From Arion vulgaris (lineage: Eukaryota; Mollusca; Gastropoda; Stylommatophora; Arionidae), in contig CM036753.1 of NCBI GenBank assembly GCA_020796225.1, forward strand, positions 74,467,865 through 74,531,864: a stretch of DNA of 64,000 nt, in the 5' to 3' direction. Made by a program: the position numbers and the translations under genes. Below the pieces are notes generated by a model that saw only the letters and a program-made list of their open reading frames with translations, did not search any database and was not told where the DNA came from. The stretch's first letter is position 1, and every line of letters starts with the position of its first letter. Below, in pieces: positions 1 to 10,539 of the stretch.

Positions 1-360
1 AATTAATGATAAACATTGTCTATGTTACATAACTATTGACAGAATAATTAGTGATTAAAGTTTGTCAATGTCAAAGAATTATTGACAGAGAAATTAGTGA
101 TTAAAGATTGTCTATGTTACAAAATATACATAATAGTTGTAATTAAGATTGCCAATGTCAAATGAATATTAACATAATACGTAGTAATTAAAAATTGCCA
201 GTGTCAAGGATTATTGACAAAGTAATCAATGATTTATATTTGTCTATGTTAGAGAACTATTGACAGAGTAATTAGTGTTTTAAGTATATCTATGTCACGG
301 TACTAGTAACAGAGAAGTCAATGATAGAAGTGTACTTATGTCACGGTACTAGGAACAGAT

Positions 361-633
361 GGAGAGCCGCGGTAGCGTAGTTGTTAGTGAACTCGCTTCT
401 CAAGGCTGATGGTTTGGGTTCAACTCCCGCAGTGCGCGTGGAATTTTTCCCCACCGCGACGGTGGGGTCAGGTCGACCCAGCCTCAACTGGGGTACCAGA
501 CATGCTCTGGGAAAGTAAAGGCGGCCGGCGTGATGCTGACCACATCACCCATCGTGTGCGACGGTCAATGAAAAAAACAGGCCTAACACTGTATTGCCCT
601 ATATACCACGAGGTATGAAAGGGCTTTTTTACT
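361..633 (+). mobile_element. SINE-A, full-length copy with 14-bp target duplication
   Basis: tRNA-derived SINE. The A box-like tagcgtagttgt is at 373-384 and the B box ggttcaactcc at 417-427, so the internal pol III promoter is recognisable. The body carries the family marks ggtcgacccagcctcaa and gacggtcaatga and ends in a T-rich ...ttttttactt tail. It is flanked by a perfect 14-bp duplication tactaggaacagat (347-360 and 634-647). That fixes both ends and shows insertion into the 46-bp minisatellite. Open frames inside it are chance. Confidence 0.9.
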
Positions 634-778
634 TACTAGGAACAGATAAGTCAATGATGGAAGTGTATCTATGTCCCGGTACTAGTAACAGAGGGACCAA
701 TGATGGAAGTTTATATAGATCACGGTACTAGTAATATATAAGCCAATGATGGAAGTTTATATAGGTCACAGTACTTGT

Positions 779-2020
779 GGAGTGGGTGGGATGAGTGGAG
801 AGGAGTGGGATGCACAGACGCTCTATTCACTCTGAGACAACTGAGTGAAAAAGCAATAGAATATAACAAAGAGCTACACTTATTATTCAGCGATCAAGAA
901 AAGGCATTTGACAGAATAGATAGAAGTATTCTATGGAAAACACTAGAAAACTATGGGATCAAGGGACAACTGCTAGACAATATCAGAGCAATATACATAA
1001 ATAGCCACAGTGTGATAAGAACAACAGACGGAATGACAGACTCATTCGAAACAAAATCAAGAGTAAGACAGGGGTGTGTGCTCTCACCTCTTCTCTTCAA
1101 CATATATATAGACAGAATAGTGAAAAAGGCACAGTGCGAAAAAGACCTTGATGACATAGACAATGATCACGACGACCAATTAAACAACCAAATCAACGAA
1201 TTGCTTTTTGCGGACGTCCACAGTTTAATGTACGAAGATGAAAATTAGCTACAATTTCACATGAATTCATTGCTAATAGCATGTAGAAAGTACAACATGA
1301 AAATCAACAAACAAAAGACCGAGACTATGAAAATCAGCAGAACACCAAGCCAAGCAAACATACAAATAGATAACACCAGAGTAAAGCAAGTTTCCGAATT
1401 CAAATATTTAGGCAGTATTTTTACAGAGGACGGAAAACTAGATAGAGAAATAGAGACAATGTGTCAAAAAGCAAATTCAGTGACCTACCAGCTGGCACCA
1501 TTACTACAACACCCAAAGATCAAGATGGAAGTGAAAAGACAGATGATAAAAAGTATTTTCTACCAACACTTTGTTACCAGTGCCAAACTTGGTCTCTTAC
1601 AGCAACACATCACAGAAAGCTCACCACGTGTGAAATAAAATGCTTGAGAAAGGCAGTGGGAGTCACCAGGAAAGATAGACTACGAAATGAGGACATCAGA
1701 AGCAGAGTGGTCATAACTTCATGCACCGAATATATCGAAAGCCAACAAATGAAATGGTTTGGACATTTAATGAGATTGAACTACAACCAACCACTAATAA
1801 CAGCATACAATAAAAAGAGATCGGGTACTAGAGCTAAGGGAAGACCAAGAAAAGATGGATAAACAATATCAAGACCACACTACATAAACACGGATACAAC
1901 ACAACAAGGGCAACTCATCTAGCCCTAGAACGCAAATTAAAGCTCCAATCCCTACGCTTAACGGCAAGAGTGGACAGCCAACTACATCTTCCACCTGGGA
2001 ATAGACAATAGACAATAGGC
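779..2020 (+). mobile_element. LINE-1 family: RTE-like reverse transcriptase pseudogene, 5'-truncated
   Basis: Three overlapping broken reading frames (to 1248, 1261-1638, 1461-1862) encode the palm, thumb and C-terminal part of a non-LTR reverse transcriptase. Visible motifs are DQEKAFDRID (motif A region, about 895-925), RQGCVLSPLLFNIYID (motif B), and FADV where the catalytic FADD should be, so the active site is lost. FKYLGS follows, then MKWFGHLMR and TRAKGRPRKDG near the C terminus. The endonuclease domain is missing. A stop at 1246-1248 and a frameshift near 1570 break the frame. The 3' end is a short tandem gacaatagacaatag tail. The copy lies inside the minisatellite with gtacttgt repeated at 771-778 and 2022-2029, which I take as the target duplication. 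Other copies in this window are at 30990-31405, 43834-44136 and 63335-63540. Assignment to RTE rather than another clade is an inference. Confidence 0.85.
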
Positions 2021-2337
2021 GGTACTTGTAATATATAAGCCAATGATGGAAGTTTATATAGGTCACGGTACTAGTAATACGAGCCAATTATGGAAGATTA
2101 TATAGGACATGGTACTAGTAATATATAAGCCAATGATGGAAGTGTATCTATGTCACGGTACTAGTAATATATAAGTAAATGATAGAAGTATATCTTTGTC
2201 ATGGCACTAATAACAGAAACGTTATTGATGAAATAGTACCGCTATCTAAAACTAAACACAGATTGGGAAAATACTCGACGTTTATGATGAAACCCAACCT
2301 ATTAATGAGAGTGTATCCCTATTAATTAGTGGGTGCA

Positions 2338-2420
2338 CTGGCTAGAGACAGAGTGAATTTCAGATGCGCTGCAAAGAGAGCAACATCCTATAAAGGACAT
2401 GCAACTTGATGATGATGTAT
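2338..2420 (+). mobile_element. LINE-4 3'-end fragment
   Basis: The stretch ctggctagagacagagtgaa followed by gcaaagagagcaac and an ending cttgatgatgatg matches the longer LINE-4 3' ends at 58440-58655 (same strand) and 26868-27115 (opposite strand). Those encode HDGLERTILEGR and GRPRK. Only the terminal 80 bp is kept here, next to a SINE-D. Confidence 0.7.
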
Positions 2421-2426
2421 CTCTAT

Positions 2427-2845
2427 TAGCGTCTGTAGCTAGCGGTATTGAGCTTGATCACAACACAAGCGTACCTGGTTCAAACTCCGCGGCTGTTTTG
2501 GGTGAAATCGGATGCACATGTCCTAAACGTGTAGAAGTCTATGCGTTTAGGAGCCTACCAAACCAATGTGCAACGTATACACGTTCTTGGCAAAGATCAA
2601 ACATATCACAAAGAGTGATTAAAATTTGTCGTAAAGAACGAACGAAAGAAGAAGAAGAAGAAACTCCGCTGCAGATGATTTGAAAGCAAATTTGTTTCCG
2701 TTGTATTTTTACAAAAGGTAAAATAGATCTCACCGTTCAGAAAGCAATGGCAAACTACTAAACGTATAAGTCGTGCCTAGAAAATCGACGACTCGTTTAC
2801 TGTTGTTGTTGGCTAAGTCATGTAATCCATCTCTATTACTCGTAG
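2427..2845 (+). mobile_element. SINE-D, split by a nested SINE-C
   Basis: tRNA-like head gcgtctgtagct at 2429 and B box ggttcaaactcc near 2478. The 3' half resumes at 2670 with ttgaaagcaaatttg, then cgttcagaaagcaatgg and gactcgtttactgt. The two halves are separated by 2491-2660, a SINE-C insertion. Comparison with the opposite-strand copy at 19966-20201 shows the two halves are continuous in the family. The copy is therefore an older SINE-D carrying a younger insertion. Confidence 0.85.
2491..2660 (+). mobile_element. SINE-C, 5'-truncated, nested in SINE-D
   Basis: Contains the SINE-C 3' half: atgcacatgtcctaaacgtg, accaaaccaatgtg, gttcttggcaaagatcaaac, then a gaagaagaagaa tail. aaactccgc occurs at 2482-2490 and again at 2661-2669, flanking the insert, as expected for target-primed integration. 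The SINE-B/C 5' module is absent. Confidence 0.85.
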
Positions 2846-2867
2846 AAACTCAGGAAAGAGTCTAGAA

Positions 2868-3270
2868 CATAGATTCCCATACATTTTCGGCCTACCACCC
2901 AGTTTGCACGACATAAACATTGTAACGTCCCACTTCCCATTATAACAGTTTGTCAACACCACCCTCTCCCGCATATATGTACATGCTCTGTTTTGACTTT
3001 GACATTTAAAATTGATATATATTTATGTCATACATTGTCAATTTTCAAATGATTATATGCATGAAATAGAAAATTGATGAAAAAAAGGGATCGTGTAAGA
3101 TGGGCATAAGATGAATTAAAATGCAGAATTCAAATTATTTATGATTATTCAATCCCAAAATCTCGAAAAGTTACTCCCCCCAAATGCATCTGAACTAATT
3201 ATCAACCCTTCCCCCCCCGAAGGCTTCAGCGCCCACAAGAGAGCGGTACCGCCCGCTTTGGGAACCCATG
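2868..3270. mobile_element. Non-autonomous hAT-like element (403 bp) with perfect 8-bp TSD
   Basis: The left end is catagattccca and the right end, read as its complement, is catgggttccca, giving an imperfect terminal inverted repeat. Both ends are flanked by the 8-bp duplication gtctagaa (2860-2867 and 3271-3278). Eight-bp duplications are characteristic of hAT transposons. There is no transposase. The interior is AT-rich, with a GC-rich end containing gcggtaccgcccgc. A longer, more decayed relative lies at 45061-45571. Confidence 0.85.
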
Positions 3271-3315
3271 GTCTAGAATGACAGGAGTGCTTGTCTATAA
3301 TAAATCATATTGACA

Positions 3316-3848
3316 TAGTTCATAGTTCATAAGTACGGTTCCAACTTCACTGCAACGGGTCACCCCATAATTTCTCCGTTCCTGTGTCAATGAATATCAC
3401 ACGAAATGCTAACAACTGTGAAAAGTTTCCTGTGTGAACTAATTCCAAAATGAAACAGCCGCGTACCGCCACAAAAAAGCAACCTGCACCGCATAATATG
3501 CATATGGCCGTCGCGAATGTAGCAACACAAAACTGTTCATCACTTGAATAGCAATTCTTGTCGAAGGAACATCAATCACGACAAAATCCAGCTTTCTGCA
3601 CTCGCAATATAACTGCATACGGCAGATTGAGCTTGTTCGTCATAACCGCTGTCCGCCATTTTCTGAATACACACAACAAACGCACGGTTGACACAGCAAA
3701 AGCATTCCATGTAACAGTCACAGCTCACAGCGTTGCTCAAGCACTAACTCAGTAGCTCGGCAAACGAAACCGGAAAATACCCGACCAAACATGGCGGGAA
3801 TGCGCTAGCAAAGTCGTGTTCAGAATCAAACCGTTCTGACTCTGAATG
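3316..3848 (-). mobile_element. Element X, copy 1 (about 530 bp dispersed retro-element)
   Basis: About 508 bp (3323-3830) matches 18195-18701 in inverted orientation with only scattered differences. An 11-bp direct repeat tcatattgaca (3305-3315 and 3849-3859) flanks the copy. On the minus strand the 3' end is a short repeated tatgaac motif, like the microsatellite tails of LINEs and SINEs. A short ATG frame in good context (gaaaATGGCGGAC on the minus strand) ends after 27 codons in both copies. I do not recognise the family. It could be a LINE 3' end, a long SINE or a retrocopied RNA. Confidence 0.7.
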
Positions 3849-4215
3849 TCATATTGACAGTATGTTTCCAACAAAACTCTATTACACTAACATTCATTTA
3901 CAATTTGACTGTTTTACATATGTCTACTGGAACAAGACAATTTAATTCCATATTCTTTCCATATCCTTTTCGTGCAATATTTCATATAATAATCCGATTA
4001 CTGTTCTCTTGACAATTTTTTTGTAATAGCATATCCTCTCAAATAACATCAGACTATTATTATGTATCATCTCATTTATTTGCATATATTTTTCAAACAT
4101 TTTTCTCTTTCTTTATTTTCTCAAATCCTGTTCTGTCTCGCAGCTTCAGGAAAAGAGAGATTTTCTAGAACGGGATTTTGTGTGCGTTTCGTAAACAATG
4201 TCTTTCGTTGTCTGT

Positions 4216-4715
4216 GTTATCTGTGAGGTATGGAGTTCCTACATGGAACTAATGTGAGGTATGGAGTTTCTACATGGAACTGATGTGAGGTATAGAGTTC
4301 CTACGTGGAACTAATGTGAGGTATGGAGTTCCTACATGGAACTGATGAGAGGTATGGAGTTCCTACGTGGAACTAATGTGAGGTATAGAGTTCCTACATG
4401 GAACTGATGTGAGGTATGGAGTTCCTACGTGGAACTAATGTGAGGTATAGAGTTCCTACATGGAACTAATGTGAGGTATGGAATTCCTACATGGAACTGA
4501 TGTAAGGTATGGAGTTCCTACGTGGAACTAATGTGAGGTATGGAGTTTCTACTTAGAACTAATGTGAGGTATGGAGTTCCTACATGGAACTAATGTGAGG
4601 TATGGAGTTCCTACATGGAACTAATGTGAGGTATGGAGTTCCTACATGGAACTAATGTGAGGTATGGAGTTCCTACATGGAACTAATGTGAGGTATGGAG
4701 TTCCTACATGGAACT
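4216..4715. repeat. 31-bp minisatellite, about 16 units, each with a small inverted repeat
   Basis: The unit gaggtatggagttcctaca plus tggaactaatgt repeats with little variation. gttcc and ggaac within each unit form a short palindrome around tacat or tacgt. The array ends directly against a LINE-2 fragment at 4717. Confidence 0.9.
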
Positions 4716-4716
4716 G

Positions 4717-4995
4717 AGACCGATATTTCTTGTCTCTCTCAGCCAAGTTTGTTTCAGGGTCTTCTTAGGTCATCCTCTCTTCCTTGAACCCTTCGCATCC
4801 CACTTCAATGCCTGCTTTGATGTTCTTTGATCATTTCTTCTCAAGGTGTGCCCAACATCTCTCCATCTTCTCCTTCTTATAACAGTTGCTACTACTTGTT
4901 GACCAGACATTTCTCTGAACTTCTTCCATTTTATGTTCATTATTTTTCGCAGATATCTATTTTCAAATGCATTCAACTTGCTTTCAATATATATT
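4717..4995 (-). mobile_element. LINE-2 family fragment (reverse transcriptase C-terminus)
   Basis: The minus strand encodes IESKLNAFENRYLRKIMNIK, then REMSGQ, GHTLRRNDQ and KGSRKRG. This is the C-terminal tail of the same LINE seen at 7262-8098 and 41935-42490. Upstream sequence diverges beyond IESKLN, and the ATT-rich LINE-2 tail is missing, so both ends are truncated. Confidence 0.8.
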
Positions 4996-5224
4996 CTTAA
5001 TATAGTTTTCCCATTTTCTATACAAATTGTCTCCAGAGCATTAAGTGGATCTGCTGTCATACACATGCACATGCAGGCGGCAGTGAGAGAAAGCATCAAA
5101 TGAATAAGAAGTTATAAGAACCCCAGATGAAGCTCAGAGCCAATGAATATGATAAATAAATAGACAGTAAGCAAGTACTTAGGGCCTATGGAAAAAAGCA
5201 ATTAATAAACACATAATTCGAACC

Positions 5225-6252
5225 ACAAACCGTAGACGAAAACGCAATCGAACATAACAAGACCTGTAGTGTGACATTCATAGACCAGGAAAAGGCCTTC
5301 GACAGAGTCGATAGAAACAAACTATGGGATTGTCTACAAAAAATATGGAAACAGCAAACATCTCATCAAGGTCTGCAAGAGTTTATACATTTCAAGTGAA
5401 AGTTACATAAGAACAAAAGCTGTACAATCAACAACATTCATAGTAAATTTAGAGGTTTGAGAGGGATGTGGGCTCTTCCAGCTGATGTTTATAACTTAGA
5501 TGGACAACATAAGTAGAGAAGCAGGAATAGAGGAAGAAATTTCAGAACTTTTATTTGCAAAGAACCAAGTACTTACTGATTGCAGAAAACGAAGAATCTC
5601 TCCAGAACAATTTGAACTTAGTTAACATCAAGGGTGAGGAGTACAAAATGAAAGTAAATATAATAAAGACAGAGACAATAGAAATAAGTATACAACCAGA
5701 AAACGTTACAATAAAACTCCAGAACGTAGAAATATAACAAATTTGGAGGCCAAGTACTTAGGAGCAATTAAAAACTAAAAACTAAAGCATATCTTATAAA
5801 AGAGATTTTGGGGTCAACTCTATGTTACCAGTGTCAAATGTGGCCAATAACAGAAAATCAAATCATGAGCAGAAAAAAAATAACGACAGAGATGAGCTGT
5901 AGGTGTGTCAATAAGAGACAAAATTAGTAATGAAGAAATCAGAAGAAGACTGGATGTGAAACCAGTCATGCAATTCAGAACAGAACAACAGATTAAATGG
6001 TTTGGACACCTGACAAGGATGCCCTGGTATCGCCTACCACAGAGAGCCACACAGAAAAAAGTATAATGAGTACAAAGCAAGAGGAGGACCACGCAAAAGA
6101 TGGAGCTACAGAATCAAGAATAGCCTCACGATAATGAATATCAGCCTACAAAGTGCCTTAAAACAAGCCCACACAAGATCACTACGCTCCCCCCTACCCC
6201 TCGCCCAACACTTCTATAAAGAAATAAATGGTGGAAAAGAAGAAGAAAAAGA
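5225..6252 (+). mobile_element. LINE-3a family: degenerate reverse transcriptase
   Basis: Reads through several frames: CSVTFIDQEKAFDRVDRN (motif A), a corrupted motif B region near 5460, and ELLFAKN in place of FADD near 5545. Later come VSIRDKISNEEIRRRLD, IKWFGHLTRMPWYRLPQRA and a G-G-P-R-K tail. The 3' end is a GAA-rich tail (6232-6252). Multiple stops and frameshifts make it inactive. A second 3' end of this family, with a tandemly multiplied tail, is at 49840-50400. Confidence 0.8.
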
Positions 6253-6557
6253 AAACATGATTTATCTTTGCTCCTACTGCACAGCCATGCATACAAGCGC
6301 TTTTCATACCACAACTAGGTGATTCGAATTCTTTATTCGGCAATTGTTTTCTCCCAGTGCCCTTAAACACTTGTTTACCGACTAATTATTTACCAGGCTG
6401 CATCAACGGCATTGATCGTCACGGAACTGAGGATAGATAAGGAAGATGTTCTTCTCTCTCTTTTTCTACAACTTGTTGGTGGAAACTAAATTTACTTTTA
6501 TGTGAATCTATCTAGCGCTAAAATACTTTTGGAATTATGTGCTGTACATATGGAATC

Positions 6558-6837
6558 GAGAGTCGCTGTAGCGTAGTTGTTAGTGAACTCGCTTCTCAAG
6601 GCTGGTGGTATGTGTTCAGCTCCTGCAATGCGCATGGAATTTTTCCCGACCGCGGCGGCTCTCAGGTCGACCCAGCCTCAACTTCGTACCAGACATGCTC
6701 TTGGAAAGTAAAGGCGGCCGGCGTGATGATGACCACATCACCCATCGTGTGCCGACGGTCAATGAAAAATACAGGCCTAACACTGTATTGACCTATAAAT
6801 CACGAGGTATGAAAGGGTTCCTTTACTTTTTTACTTT
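6558..6837 (+). mobile_element. SINE-A, full-length copy with 13-bp TSD
   Basis: Starts gagagtcgctgtagcg and ends with a tttactttttt-rich tail. The perfect 13-bp duplication tacatatggaatc is at 6545-6557 and 6838-6850. Insertion was into a SINE-D2: the sequence after the right duplication continues that family. Confidence 0.9.
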
Positions 6838-7030
6838 TACATATGGAATCACGCTGCGGACAGTTTGGTTGAAAATTGTTTCGCGTGGATTTTACAAACG
6901 GACGATAGCACCACCCTTTCAGAAAGCAATGGCAAACTACTGAACGTAATAATGCCTAGAAAAATCACAAACAGCGTTAACAAACTGGGGTTGATTCGCA
7001 AAGTCCTGTAAAGGATATACAATTAACTTT
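6838..7030 (+). mobile_element. SINE-D2, 3' portion
   Basis: aattgtttcgcgtggatttt, cagaaagcaatggcaaac, tgcctagaaaaatcacaaac and gttgattcgcaaagtcctgt match the opposite-strand SINE-D2 at 59848-60090. The tRNA-like head is not visible left of the SINE-A insertion. Confidence 0.75.
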
Positions 7031-7044
7031 AACTTTATATATAG

Positions 7045-7202
7045 AGCTGGAGATGTGAGAGGCAGAGTGAGTTGTGTGTTCTATCTGCGAACAAAGGAGC
7101 CAGCAGTATGCACTCTCTTCGACATCTTTTGGGGAAGACTGAGCACCTATGAGTCTACCAAGTGCATTATCAAGCCAGTTGTTTAACCAATAAACAATAA
7201 CA
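7045..7202 (+). mobile_element. SINE-H, 3' portion
   Basis: gaggcagagtgag, a cagcagtatgcac segment and gactgagcacctatg lead to an aaccaataaacaa tail. The same order occurs at 37808-37965 and, inverted with its tRNA-like head, at 22135-22345. Confidence 0.7.
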
Positions 7203-7261
7203 ATGTGTCATAACTTTCGTTTTTTCACAGTAATTCCTTATTTATGTTGCAGGGGCGAAAC

Positions 7262-8098
7262 TGGCATCGATTATGTAGAAAATAGTCAACTATAAGATGT
7301 GGATTGTGTAGATGATATTGCCTTGTTAAGTAGAAACAACCAAGATATGCAAAGAAAAACAGACAACTTGTCATCTATAGCATCAAAAGTTGGACTGCAG
7401 ATAAGCTATGAAAAACAAATATAATGAAGACACCTATGGCAAGTAACGCAGATATCACCCTGAAATCTAAAATGATAAAAATAACAGAGCAGTTCACCTA
7501 TTTAGGTAGCAATTTTGATTGCACAGGAAATGTTAAAAAGAAATTATGATACGAATTGGCAAAGCAACATCAGCTTTTAAAAGTCTAAATAAATATGGAA
7601 CTGCAAGTTATATAGTATTAAAACTAAATTACGAATTTTCAATTCAAATGTTGTATCAATCCTAACATATGCAAGCGAGAGTTGGAAAATGACTAAAGAT
7701 ATAGAAAGCAAGTTGAATGCATTTGAGAATAGATGTCTGCGAAAAATAATGAATATAAAATGGAACGAATTCAGGAGAAGTGATGAAATCAGAGAAATGT
7801 CTGGTCAACCACTAGTGTCAACTGTTATAAGAAAGAGAAGATATGTTGGACACATCTTGAGAAGAAATGATCAATGAATATCAAAGCAGGCATTGTAGTG
7901 GGATGCAAAGGGTTCAAGAAAGAGAGGACGACCTAAGGAGACCCTGAAATGGACTTTTCTGGGAGAGGCAAGAAATATCGGTCTATACACATGGAGGAGA
8001 TTGAGCGAGTTGCACACAATAGAGCGGTATGAGACATTACTTGCAGGCCATATGTAACGTATAGCGGTACGAGAGGAATTATTATTATTATAATTTTA
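7262..8098 (+). mobile_element. LINE-2 family: degraded reverse transcriptase with ATT tail
   Basis: In order across shifting frames: VDDIALLSRNNQDMQ (the catalytic pair preserved, flanking FA lost), QFTYLGSNFDCTGN, LTYA-type SESWKMTKDIESKLNAFENR, CLRKIMNIKWNEF, REMSGQPLVSTVIRKR, YVGHILRRNDQ, KGSRKRGRPKETLK and ARNIGL. It ends with gcggtacgagag and an attattatta tail. The 7689-7877 frame is the longest intact piece. The closest relative is 41935-42490. Confidence 0.85.
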
Positions 8099-8266
8099 AT
8101 TCCTTATTTAGAATTTATTTTAAATTTGTAAGCACTGTTACTATAATGAATGCATTTTCCTCGATACTCTGGTCTATTTTTTTTTCTCGTGTCTTGTCGG
8201 AGTAATCTGACAGTGTTTAGTTAATCTCATATTTCTCCTTCTTTTATAATATTATTAAACGTTCTA

Positions 8267-8455
8267 GGAGGCATCCACTGTACCGCCGTGGTCTGCGAAA
8301 ATTCCTTCATCGAATGAGTAGTCTCTTAGATTCCCAGTGAGGTTTTTCCGGCTTCAACCGTATCTCAGGTTGACCAAGATCCAAATATATACCAGACCAA
8401 CTGTATTAAATGAAAGTAGCAGCTTTATGACCCATTGTTTATCCTAAAAAACAAA
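8267..8455 (+). mobile_element. Possible highly diverged SINE-A
   Basis: ccgtggtctgcg, tttttccggcttcaacc, tctcaggttgacc and a later taccagacc follow the order of SINE-A marks. Identity is low and no ends are visible. Confidence 0.35.
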
Positions 8456-8599
8456 ATAAGAAGCCGTTTTTCATCCCATGAAGTATATTGGAGAATACGG
8501 TACTTAGTGTGTATTAGTTGCACTGACCATCGACACACTATGGAGGACTGAGATCAACAACACGCCGGCTATCTATAATTCCTTGGGCTTTTGTGTTAT

Positions 8600-8735
8600 C
8601 CATATAAGGCCGGGTTGACTTTAGACCTGTTGCAATCAGAAAAAATGTAACTCACACTGTGGAACTGAACCCAGATCACGCGTCAAAGTAGCGAGTGCAC
8701 TAACCACTACGCGATCGCAGTTCTCAACATGGGCT
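8600..8735 (-). mobile_element. SINE-A-related tRNA-derived SINE fragment
   Basis: On the minus strand: gcgtagtggttagtgcactc (A-box region), then ctgggttcagttcc (B box), then a diverged body. It is the same layout as SINE-A but a different subfamily. The 3' part is missing. Confidence 0.6.
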
Positions 8736-8796
8736 TTGATCCCGCAAAATACTGAGCTATCAATGCATCTCTCAATATATCACATCGTATTTTTTT

Positions 8797-8945
8797 GTTT
8801 AGTTCGTTCTTGACGACCAATTTGATCATTCTTATTGTGATATATAATTGATCTGTGTCAAGAAAGTCTATATCGTTGTATCACCGTTAGGTCTCTACTT
8901 GGTTAGGACAGGCGCATCCATAACAAATCAAATATCGGCCTACAG
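8797..8945 (-). mobile_element. SINE-C fragment
   Basis: agttcgttcttgacgacca, gatcattcttattgtgatat and aggacaggcgcatcc are the minus-strand marks of the SINE-C 3' half. The 5' module and tail are missing. Open frames over this stretch are incidental. Confidence 0.6.
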
Positions 8946-9755
8946 AAATGTGCAAGTCTGTCTTGTTGACTGTCAAACACTTTCCTTTCCTTTGCGTGTG
9001 CATTTCTCTTTAATGATCCATTTATTTGAACGCCGTATATTTGAACGTGGATCTACGCCAAAGAGCTTTTTGTACTTTGGAATCTTACTGACCTGGTCGT
9101 TCCTTTTTGCATCGTATGATAAACACTCTTTAATAATCTTTTAATACCGTCACATTGTAAGGAAATAGTTCCTTTGCTTACATTGTCCTAGAAAGGTAAT
9201 TTACTAAGAGCGACTTACAAGTCATGTCCGGTCAGCTCAGAGCATAACCAAATGATATTCGATGAATGAAATTAAGAATTACAACAACCGCTCAGAACAT
9301 CTCCACATGCATTACTAGGTTAAGTTTGCCACAAAAACATAAATAAGCATATAATAAATGTAGAAAGATCGTATAATAACATTAAATAAAATCAATAGAC
9401 GATAAAATACATAGATTAATATAACTCTGTGTGGAGAACCAGCTTTATGACATGCAATGCATTCAGGCTCCAATTTTTGGGTGAAATTATGCGCATAGAA
9501 AATCCCCTGAGTTAAACAAAAAATAGAAATCAAGATGGCTTCATAATTAACAAGAATAGTTTTTAAAGTAAAGTTACAAATTCAGAAAATACGCTAGAGT
9601 TTATATCACTTCTGATTACAGTCATGTATTTGTTGTTGTATATTGCTTTTGTACTTTGTAAAGTACAGCCCTATGTTTTTACGTGTTTCGCTAGTGTTTT
9701 AGAGATAACACAAATGTTGGATAGTGATCTTGAAGAAGTAAAAATAGAAAGACCA
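8946..9755. other. No recognised feature
   Basis: AT-rich sequence with no coding motif, tandem array or match to another part of the window that I could see. Confidence 0.5.
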
Positions 9756-9901
9756 ATATAAAACATAAAACAGAGGAGATATCACAGATTAATAGATAAA
9801 CAATATAAAACATAAAACAGAGGAGATATCAAACAGATAAATAGATAAACAATATAAAACATAAAAGAGAGGAGATATCAAACAGATAAATAGATAAACA
9901 A
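9756..9901. repeat. 47-bp direct repeat, three copies
   Basis: aatataaaacataaaac followed by gaggagatatca and atagataaac occurs three times, nearly unchanged. Confidence 0.85.
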
Positions 9902-10174
9902 AACAAAACAAACATGCAAACATATAAACCAAATTTTCTTCGTCTTCTCGTTCGCCCGCTACGAATTCAAGTGTAGTCAGTGCGTCCAGTATGGTGCTTC
10001 TGGCTGAATTTTACGTGATTATTTGCTTTCCTTATTATCAGTGTCCTCTGCCATACAGGCAAGCCTTCTCCGACTTCAAACTTAATACAGCAAATAAAGT
10101 AGAACAAATATATACAAGGTTAAACGTAAACAAGAAACATGTAGAAGAGATCACACTGACTGTAACCAAATTAA

Positions 10175-10422
10175 GTAAAGGAACCCTTTTTTTAAAGACG
10201 TGGTAATTCGGTATTTTTCATTGACGGTCGGCACACGATGGTCGTGTTGTGGTCAACATCACGGCTGCCGCCACCTTTACTTCCCAGTGCTTTCCTTGGT
10301 ACTCAATTGAGGCTAGGTCTACATGTGAGCCGTTACGGTCGGAAATAATTGCACGCCCAATGTGGAATTGAACCTGGACCACTAGTCTTAGAAGTGAGTT
10401 CACTAACAACTACGCTAAATAA
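10175..10422 (-). mobile_element. SINE-A, opposite orientation
   Basis: Begins aaaggaaccctttttt (the complement of the tail), then tttttcattgacggtcgg, ggctaggtc, a complementary B box ttgaacctggacc and gagttcactaacaactacgc. The head is slightly shortened. Confidence 0.8.
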
Positions 10423-10539
10423 ATTAACCCTCTTTTGTGGCAGTGTTTCTGACTGCTATTAACTTTGTATCTAACTTTGTATGAAGGCAATGGAGAATAT
10501 CATTATTTAGTAACATCACACAAACGCTCTTGTCTTGAT

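Larger units (their letters stand above)
1..2215. repeat. Degenerate 46-bp minisatellite, interrupted by a SINE and a LINE
   Basis: Units of about 46 bp recur at 1-360, 634-778 and 2022-2215. Each contains a version of attgacagagtaatta and tctatgtcacggtacta. The first 300 bp are more diverged than the later units, which are close to identical around cggtactagtaa. A SINE-A (361-633) and a LINE-1 fragment (779-2020) sit inside the array and are flanked by duplicated array sequence. No coding potential is seen in the array itself. Confidence 0.8.

Noticed and set aside
361..430. Functional tRNA gene
   Set aside because: A and B boxes are present, but no cloverleaf acceptor stem closes, and the sequence recurs as the head of a dispersed SINE. 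The same applies to 22411, 36805, 44880 and 59437.
409..618. Small proteins encoded at 409-618, 6605-6943 and 12286-12609
   Set aside because: All are frames through SINE-A; their similarity to each other reflects the repeat.
3558..3755. 65-codon frame shared with 18215-18481
   Set aside because: It is shared because both lie in element X copies; the frame is not kept at full length in both.
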